A stretch of DNA of 64,000 bases from Siderastrea siderea. Its lineage: Eukaryota > Cnidaria > Anthozoa > Scleractinia > Rhizangiidae. Position numbers and translations under genes: made by a program. Shown here one piece after another: positions 34,101 to 44,100 of this stretch. The notes under the pieces were generated by a model that saw nothing but the letters and a program-made list of their open reading frames with translations, did not search any database and was not told where the DNA came from. The stretch lies in contig OZ034968.1 of assembly GCA_964030785.1 (NCBI GenBank), forward strand, positions 26,054,686-26,118,685, written 5' to 3'. The first letter of the stretch is position 1. Each line of letters begins with the position of its first letter.

Positions 34101-37100
34101 CGCGGCTGCATGAAGTAATTAGTGACGATGTTAAAATCAGAATTGAAGGTTATGATATTGTTCGTCGAGATAGACCTTTGAACGGCAGAAATGGAGGTGG
34201 TGTCTGCTTCTATATTCGTACTAGCATTAATTACATACTCCGTAAAGACTTAGAATTTGCTAATCTCGAAAATTTATACGTCGAAATTTCCAAACCAAGA
34301 GCTAAACCATTTGTTGTCAGCAGATGGTATAGGCCTCCCAACTCTCCTTCTAAGCTCTTCGGAGATTTTATTGAAGCTTTTGTTGGCAGGTCGGATACCG
34401 AAGGTAAAGAGCACTATATAATGGGCGATCTCAATTTCTATATGCTACCAACATCTTGTAGTAGCATAAACACCCAAAAGCTTCTAAATATTGCAAATAT
34501 TTATAACTTGAAACAACTTATTCGTGAGCCGACCCGAATTACTCCTTCGAGTAGCACTTGGATCGATGTAATCTTTGCTAGCCACCAGAATAACATATCC
34601 TGCTCTGGGGCCCGTTTCTCGAAACTCCCGATAACTTTCCGGGCCCGGTAAGTATTTTTCGAGCTCATTCATTTGTCAGCCAATGGTAATTATTGGCGCA
34701 AACTTAGCGATACTCTTCACGAAATTATAAAGATTAAAATTTAGCTTTCAAGATCAATAAATATTGTATAGCTATTTGAGAATATTGTGCACCTAAAATA
34801 GTTTTCGGGCCCGGAAAGTTATCGGGAGTTTCGAGAAACGGGCCCCTGGAGTGTCCCATAGTAGTATAAGTGATCATAGTTTGGTTTATGTTTATCGTAA
34901 AATTTCTCTACCACCCCCCACTAAAGTAATTAACAATATTTTGTTTCGGCAATTCAAACATTTTGATGACCAAAGCTTTCGTGCCGATATTTCGGTTCAA
35001 CCGTGGGATGAACTCATGAGAATGGAAAACCCTAACAGACTGTGGCTAAAGGGGAAATCATTGTTTCTAGAGGTGTGTGACAAGCACGCCCCTATCTGCA
35101 CGAAACGTGTTCGTGCCCCTAGGAGCCCATGGATAAATAATGATCTTAAGAAAATGATGTACCTTAGGGACCATCTTAAAATAATAGCTTCGAGAACCAA
35201 AATTCAAGAGGATTGGAGTAATATCAAAAAGATGCGTAACCAAGTAAATAATACGCTTAAAAATGCAAAAACGTCTTATCATAACAATACTTTTAAGACA
35301 TGTGATGGCAACTCACGTAAGACTTGGCAGGTCATTAAATGAAGTCACCTCTCGCAAATCTAACAAATCGGTAATTAATGAACTTGAATATAGTTGTAAG
35401 AAAACAAATAATCCAATTGAAATTGCCGAGACCTTTAATAAATTCTTCTCCGAAATCGGCCCTGAGTTGTCTAAACAAACAAAAGATGTAGATGTTAGCT
35501 ATGAAGAGTTTCTCAGTGAAAGCAATGAAGAATTTCACTTTGAAACTATAGCTCAATCACAAGTTCTGTTGCACCTAACTAAACTCTGTAGAACCAAGGC
35601 TACGGGACTTGATTCTATTTCGGCTAGGCTTCTTAGAGAATGTCCCGACCTAATCTCTAAATCACTCACTCGAATATTTAACCAGTCAATAGTAACCGGA
35701 ATTTTTCCGGACGACTGGAAGAATGCCCGAATCACTCCACTCTTCAAAAATGCAGGGAAAAGAATTGACCCATCCAATTACGGACCAATTTCAATTATTC
35801 CTGTTGTGGCAAAGGTTTTTGAACGCATAATTTATGATCAACTGCATAATTATCTTGTCGCTGACAACCTGCTATCTAGCCACCAATCTGGTTTCCGATC
35901 ACTTCATTCCACAGTTACAGCGTTACTTGAAGCAACCGATAGCTGGTCACTAAATATCGATCGTGGATTTGTCAATGCTATTGTCTTTCTTGATCTCAAA
36001 AAGGCATTTGATACCGTGGACCACAATATTCTATTATCTAAGTTACAGTTTTATGGTATTAGAGGACCTACCTTAAAATGGTTTTGTTCTTATTTGAAAA
36101 ATCGCCCGCAAACCTGTCTAATAAATTGCAATAAATCATCCGAGCGACTTCTTCAATGTGGTGTTCCACAAGGAACTATTTTAGGTCCTCTTTTAATCCT
36201 GTTATATATTAACGATCTACCCAACTGTCTACACTACTCCCAACCAAGAACGTATGCTGATGACACCAGTATTCCATTCACGAGCAATAATGTCGAAGAG
36301 ATAAACGAATGCATTAATTCAGACCTAGAGGAAATTCGAGTATGGCTTGCTGCCAATAAACTCACTTTGAATATGACGAAAACAGAATTTCTATTAATTG
36401 GTTCTAGACAGAGATTGTCTAATTTAACTGATAGTCCTACAATCAAAATAAACCAAGTCTCTGTAGAACAAGTCTCTACTACGAAATCTCTTGGTGATCA
36501 GAATTTAAATTGGGGTTTTCATATTAAAGAAATTTCCGGAAAGATTGCCTCTGGCATAAGCGCCATTAAACACATAAGGAATTTCGTTCCACGAGAGATA
36601 CTTCTTACTATTTATAATTCACTAATTCAACCTCACTTCGATTACTGTAGTGTAGTGTGGGGATGCTGTTCAAAGGGACGCTCTCAGAAATTACAAAAGT
36701 TACCGAATCGTGCCGCACGTATCATAACCTTCTCAAATTATGACAGTAATACTGACGAACTTTTTTGTGATTTAAATTGAAGCAAACTTAATCATCAACG
36801 GGCAGTTAGTAAAGCGATTATGATGTACAACACCATCAACAACTAGACTGCGGGTTATTTAAGGGCCCACTGACCTATGTATCATGTAATTGCATCATTT
36901 TTGGTGATATGAGAGTTATAACATGGGTTTGAACTTTTTTTTCACCCGTCACCCAAAATATGACGCCATCGGACCACGCCCACGATCACGTGACCGGCAA
37001 AGAAAAAGTCTATAAACGTCTACGTTTTTCAACTTGTCAGTACATACCGCATTGCTGAATGATCTTAATTCAAGTTTTCATCTAGTAATGCATCGCTTTG

Positions 37101-38047
37101 AAACTTTTTTTGAAAACTAAATTTTTACGGGACATTTGAAATTTTGAAACAGCCACAGCTTTGTCAGAAAAGCGTGATTTCCAAATAATAATGCATAGAA
37201 ATACTGCAAAACTAGCATAAAACAGTTTATCGCCGGAAAAAAATTAATTCAAACTAAAGCTATGAAGTAGATAGAATTTAAAGTTCACCGGAAGTCGATT
37301 CTTTACGCATGCGTACATTACCTCAACAGACAACACGCGCGCCTCGTGCGAACCACGTCGAACCACGTGCGCTTCATGTGAACCTTCGATGGACACGACA
37401 ATCACGATAATTCGTACTAACGTGCTTCAAAACAAAGCAAAACCGTCTACAATTATCTTTTTAACTTTGGGCCGACATAGGGAATCGTTTTACTCAGATT
37501 TAATTTTTATTTGCCTTTACTTCTTGATTTTAAAAACTAAAAAGAGGATTTTCGTTCTTCGCGAGCTTTGTTCATTTTCACCCACTATTAAATTGACTGA
37601 TTATTTTAGGTACACGTTCTTCACCTAAAGCGGTCTACTTTTCAAGTAGTTTTTTTTTTCAAGCTAGGCACTGTCTTGGAAACCTATTGGCAGCCGTTTC
37701 TCGTGGTTCAAAAACAGAAGGTTACCCTTTCTTTATTTTTCACCGCCCATGCCATCTGATGCTTTTCTTTGGATGCCAGTATTAAAAGTTATCTCAGGAT
37801 AATAAAGTATGTTACGGTCGATAAATAAAGTATATGGCCTTTTTAGAATTCAAAAGTACGAGAAAAATGATAGAGGCAAACAAAAACGTTCTGGACGAAA
37901 CAAACTACTGCTTTATGAACATATGTATTTGAGTATGCATTTGTAAACAAGTCAGCGGTTATAACCAGAAGCCGGCCGGTGTACTATTAGTTTCAGCCCA
38001 CTACCACTACCACTACTACGACTACGACTACGACGACGACGACGACG

Positions 38048-38127
<80 letters not shown>

Positions 38128-41100
38128 CATTACTACTACTACTAGGGCAAGTTGCCTCGTTTAACCACGGCTGAAGTCACAGCCCCGGCGTGGTACAAGG
38201 TGGGGAAGTTGATGCACCTCCCTTGGGTATCATTATGTTACAATATTTCGAAAAGATTTCACCTAGAGTAGAAAGCCGGTGATGCGATCTACAAGATGGG
38301 GTATATATTATGGGTTGCAGCGCTACAGGGGGCCTGTGACGTCATCCAAGATGGCGGCCATCTTGGCGATCATATTGGATTTTGCCCAAAATTAGAAATT
38401 ATCAAAAGACGGAAGAAATTGAAATTTTTGATGCTGGGCATATAGAATATGACCAAATTAAACATTTTGTCGCTTTCTATCAACGTTTTGTGATTTATCG
38501 CCTAAGAAGGGTAAGAAACACGCATTTTTCTTCAAAAATGGCATACCCACCTGCTACTTATGCCGTCATATCTCGTAACCATAGCAACCAATTCTTACCA
38601 AACTTGCGTCAAAATGTGTCTGAGAGATATGCACACAGCTACTGAAAACGGCAGGTGTAGATGCTAATTCGTCTTCGAAAAATTCAAGAAAAACCTCCCT
38701 TGTACGCCCGGGGATAAATGTTGTCACTATGACCTTCGAGAAGCAGCTCGGAAGATGGATTGAAAAAAATTGATCTTGTTCTTGTGTAACAATTCTCTTA
38801 TTCAATCCGTCAGTCAAACAGTCAGTCAGTCAGTCGACTTGTTAGACAGTCTATCACCCCATCAGTACTGAGAATTTAGCACGTTATTTATAATCAATAA
38901 GGCGACTGGGCAGTCTGTCAGTCAGACCGACAGGCCTTTCATCCGTCAATTAGCAAGTCAGTCAGTCTGTCAGTCAGCTCGTTAGTTACAGGGCTAGTCT
39001 ATCATTCTCTGGAATCTCATTTCAAGCTTACTGGGTAAAAGAAGGCTCATTAAGCGGGACCCATACGATTCTCATTTCAAGCATTGGTGTAGGGTAAAAA
39101 GGAAAAGTCGCCTTCAGGTCAAAAGACACCCACACCGCCAGGTATCCAAGCAATAAATGTTGTTTTCATCCCTACCTTTCCAAAGCATCCTATCGCCTGA
39201 AGGCATTCCTTTGCGGTAGGTGTCCCCGTTCCGCCTCCCACTGTTCCAATCAGAAGTGTAGGAATAACAAGGCTGGTGTAAATTCCTGGTTCTTGTTTTC
39301 CACTTGAACCTGAAACGGACAGAGCATGAATCACTCATTATATTGTCGCGATCACCGTTTTTCTTCCAATTGGCCTCTTTTTCTTCAGCTTTCGCAATTT
39401 TTCTTTTAAATTGCTTCTTTTCATTGGTCAACATTCTTCATATCCCGCTGTCAGTTTTTTCAGAGCTCTTTGTTCAATCAGGGACTGTTACCTGCCACAG
39501 GTACTTTTTCTTCAGCTCTCACGTCAAACATAGCCCAGGAACTTTCATGGACGCAGGCCAAATCCTGTCCTGTGGCGGCGGATATCCCAGCAAGCGTATT
39601 GCTCACGCCTATGTTGAAACCGTACGAACCAGACCTCTGCGCGGCCAAATGAAAAGCGTGAAAAGCCTTGTACAACGTAGCAGAGTCCACCTTAAACATT
39701 AAAATAGTCAAATAAATAATCACACAGACTGACAAAATGACTAACTGACAGATTGAATGACTGACCGACCGACCGAACGCCCGAGTGACTGACAGGCTGA
39801 CTACGTGTTGCTGAATGTCCGCTTGACTAAAGGAGTGACTGACTGACGAAGACTCGACTAAGTGACCAACTGAATGACTGACGGACTGACTGACGGATTG
39901 TCAGGAATAAAAGCAGCTCACAAGATCACTGAACAGCTCCCACTTTCATTATTTCATACGCTGTAAAATCACTGGTAGAGCGTCTGCATGATATCGCAAA
40001 GCTTAAAGGGACACTGAACGCAATTTTTAGGATAGCTTTGAAAAGCTGAAAGACGTATTCCAATCAAAGGAAACCCAAAAATACTTGTTCAGTTTCGTTT
40101 AAAATTGCTCTGCCAATTCTCTGAGACTAGAATTAAGTGTGCTTGACTGCGGATCGCTAGGATGGAAATGGATTGCAACTTGAAAATATGAGGCTCATGT
40201 TTTCACGTTTTTCCTTGGAAAAATCGCCGGAAACTGACTATGGTTTGTTCTCCCTTTGACAAAATCATTCGATTTCTTTCTCTTGACGTTCTAGGAGTAT
40301 TCAGCTGTGTATGAGAAAGGTATTTAATTTAAATTTCGGCACATTTTTCACCCCAAAACGTAAATATCCCCGTGAAAGAGTCCCTTATGGTCACGGTTTC
40401 GAATCCCTTTGAAACCTGAGTTTTCTTTAGGCTATATTTGCAACCTTTTAAGTTGCTGCATAACTGTGATGATCTTTTTCTCTTTAATAACTGACTGAAT
40501 GTCTGACTGAAAGACTGACTGTCTTATTGGAACCAGTAATTGTCACCCACTAACTAATCATGCTTGTTACCTTTAGAACACTCTGCAGCATAGAATCCGT
40601 AATGTAAGCTTCGGCTTGGACTTCAATTCCACGACCAATAATGTAGTTTTTCGCGACAGCACTTTTATCGCCACTTAGCTTTGTTCCCACATAAAACTCC
40701 CGGATATTGATTTCGGGACATTCCTGGGAGATCTTATCCAAGGCCCACTGACATGCGTGCCAAGTGGTAACTGTGACTGCATTTTGGCCAGCGGCATCAG
40801 CTGAATCGTAGACAAACTCCATTAGCAGATTGCGACCTAGAAAAGAAATGCAGAAATACGATTGGCTACATAGAAAATGGATAGCATCCTAGTGCGATCG
40901 TTCGGGAGAGAGCAGTCCTGACTCCTCCGAAGTCCTGCAAAGGACACTGGTCGCTGACATCGACTGACGATTTAAAAAACCAACTGGAAATCATCTTTAG
41001 ATAAAAGTAGATGATGGATCGTCAGCGGGTTGACAGTTAGTTATGACTTAAACTTATGACTTGGATCATCAGTTGACAGTTAGTTATGGAGGGACTGGTT

Positions 41101-44100
41101 AGTTTTAAAAGAAGTGGTATCAGTATTAACTGTGACGACTCAAAACAGCCATGTAAGGTCGATAGGTACAAAATACATCAATTGAATGTATCGTTTGAAT
41201 GAAGTGTCTGCGCCTTTTCCTTAACACTTCACTTGATAACTAAAACTTGAGCGCTCTTTTAAGTCATTCCTGTAATGGTTGATGCCACTTAGCTGAAATG
41301 TAATCGTTCATATCACAAGCAGTTTGTGTTCACTGATGACTGTCGCTGCAATATTAGTATTTTCCCGGAGAGAGTATTTTTTTTCAATTTAACACGGGCT
41401 AGGTAGTCTAAAGAATATTGTATGTCCTTGTTATCTTTTCGCGAATCCTAGCTCAATGCTTTGACAGAAAAAAAGAATAACTACCTTGCTTTAGTTAGAA
41501 TAGCTGCTTACCAATAAACCAGGGCTCCAGCGTTTGAAGTTTACAGTGTTGGCTAACTTCGCTTGCTTTTGATTTCAGTTCATCAAGATGTGAAAGTAGC
41601 CACGAAGACAGCTTGTGAGCCTGTTGCATTGAGTCTGTAACAAAATGCGGTGTTCTCATGATCCGTCGCTTGATGACACGCGCCGTGACACCTCCACATC
41701 TGCAGTGCATTATACACTTAGCATATGCATCCAATAAAATATATAACTAGCTTGTTCAGTTTCCAAAAAAACTTTTGTATGAAGGCCCTTTAGGGACAAA
41801 ATATCGAATGTACAAACATCAATGCAATGTCAAGTAGCATACATAGATGTTATGAGCAAAAAATCGAGAAGCAAACGGGGTGGACATCAATGTTGTGCAA
41901 TTTATATCGAGTTCGAATCTTCGATACAACTAAAAGATGTCCAATAAAACTAAAAGATGTTTGATACAAGTAAAAGATGCTCCATACAAATAAACAGATG
42001 TTCGGTACAGCTTAAAGGTGTTCCATACAACTAAAAGATGAGGAAGTGGAAATGATTTTGGAAAAACAGGAATTGATGTCATACTATACCCAGATTCCTC
42101 GCAATCCATGTTTGTAAATGTAAAATGGGTGCTGTTGGAGCCGAGATATGACTTCCAGATATAAAATTTTTGTTTTCCGGATTTAAGCAGACTAATTAAG
42201 TACACAACAACAAAGAGACACTGCAGCCAGTCAATTGGATTGTTGAGAATTCTTTATTTGCAGACTGGAAGAATAGCAAAGAACGTTAATGTTCTAACCA
42301 CGAGAATCGAAGAATTGTTTGCACAAGAAGCTTGCTTAATCGGCTACTTACACCAGCTTCTGGGCATTTTGAGTGAGCTACGATGCCACTACGAGGGAAT
42401 CGTAGAAGAATCTGAGAGGGATCTTTATTCGTTTTAGGAATCTCCTACTCAGCCTATTTTATCGGTTACGAGGATTGGGCAAGCTGGAAGACCACGGTGA
42501 CAACTTGCTCAAGAGCAGTTGGAAATTTTACATGGGGAAGCAGCCATTTCTCGTTTTCTGATTGGTGGAGAGCCGTGGGAGATGAGAGTCCATACCTCGG
42601 CTCGCGTCATCAAGTAGACTCGCAAGGCGTAAAAAAAACACTTCTTTTCTGTGGTAAAAAGACCGCACAATATTTTGAATGCTCCCTCGTAGTGGCATCG
42701 TAGCTCACTAAAAATGCCCAGAAGCTGGTGTAAGTAGCCGACTAAGCAAGCTTCTTGTGCAGATGATTCGTGTGGTTTCTTTCGTATTCTTCAGCCAGCG
42801 AATAAAGAATTCTTAACAATCGAATTGAGTGGCTGTGGTGTTTCTTTGTTGCTGTGCACTTAATTAGTCTACTTAAATGCGTAAAAAAACCTTTCTATAT
42901 CTGAAAGGCATATCTCGGCTCCAACAGCAGCCATTTTACATTTACCATGGATTGCGAGGAACCTGGGTATAGTATGACATCACTTCCTGTTTTCCAAAAT
43001 TATTTCTGCTTCCTCATCTTTTAGTTGTATGGAACATCTTTTAGTTGTACCAAACAGCTTTTAGGTGTACCGAACATCTTTTATTTGTATGGAGCATCCT
43101 TTAGTTGTGTTGAACATCTTTAAAGTTTTATTGGACATCTTTTAGTTGTATTCGAACTCGATCTAGATAGCACAACACTGATTTACACCCCGTTTTTTTC
43201 GATTTATTGCTACATAACATCGATGTATGCTACTTGACATAGATGTGTGCACATTCGATATTTTGTCCGTAAAGGGCCATCATTCTCTGCTTGCAGGGTA
43301 TATACACAATACGCTTTACTTGGCGCGAAAGTATTTACTGTTATTTTTCCGTGGAGTTTACCTACTCCGGGATGGAGTAAATAAAGAAAACTGAGAGTTT
43401 CAAGAAACAGATAGAGTCGAGGAATAAATTGAAGGGACTTTGCCACGTGAACTTTACTCGCACACGCAAATTTTATCGACAAGTGTGTCGATACGACAGC
43501 CAAAAAAACTACCTTTCAAAAAGGTAAAATGTGTTTGTCATGGTCATGCCACATTTGATAAACAAGGACTTGCTACACCAAATTGCTACCAGAATAATTT
43601 TAGCAAATGTCATCAACACTGGTGGCCTTAGTTCACACGGGCAGATTCCCTCTCCCCCCGCCCCTAACCATTCGTCTAAAAAGAGATAACTGCATGATCG
43701 AGCAAAAACCTAATAAGGAGGCTAAATGCACATAGATTTCTTCATTAACCGAATATTTCTCCTGATTTATACGACTTGCAGTTTTTGAACTCATATTGAA
43801 CGGTATCCAAGGGTACTTATCGCGCTTTCTCTCACCTTGAAAATGTTTCTGAGACGAAGAAACAGTAACGAGTATTTACAAGAAAAAAATGAAATTTCTA
43901 CGCCAAATGTAGCCTATTTCTTTACTTCTGTGTACTGTGGAAATTCCAAAAGCAGGAATGGCGCTGTGGTAACAACACTCGTCTCCCATCATTGTAACTA
44001 AGTTGGGTTTGTCGTTGGTTCTTGTGCTTGATGTGAGGATTCTATTCTTCGGGTTCTCTGGTTTTCCAAGGACCAAAGGCTGTGAATTGTTACATTTACC

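Larger units (their letters stand above)
33425..36865 (+). mobile_element. CR1-like LINE remnant, 5'-truncated and disrupted
   Basis: Pieces in order: ORF1 esterase-like end (33425-33897), ORF2 endonuclease (33938-34604), a MITE insertion (34608-34845), the rest of ORF2 with one frameshift near 35338 and stops from 36778. ORF1 of the esterase (SGNH-like) type plus endonuclease/RT ORF2 is the CR1-clade layout. The element lies in HMGR-A intron 6, antisense to the gene. Confidence 0.85.
31101..39175. other. HMGR-A intron 6 (8.1 kb), transposon-filled
   Basis: Contains a composite repeat (31685-32540), a gggta-rich repeat (32790-33240), a CR1-like LINE remnant (33425-36865), a trinucleotide microsatellite (37999-38145) and a dispersed repeat (38288-38715). 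36870-37980 shows no recognisable feature. The matching intron in copy B is only 692 bp (59836-60527). Confidence 0.85.

Noticed and set aside
39304..39702. + strand ORF of 132 codons
   Set aside because: Antisense to reductase exons 5 and 6.
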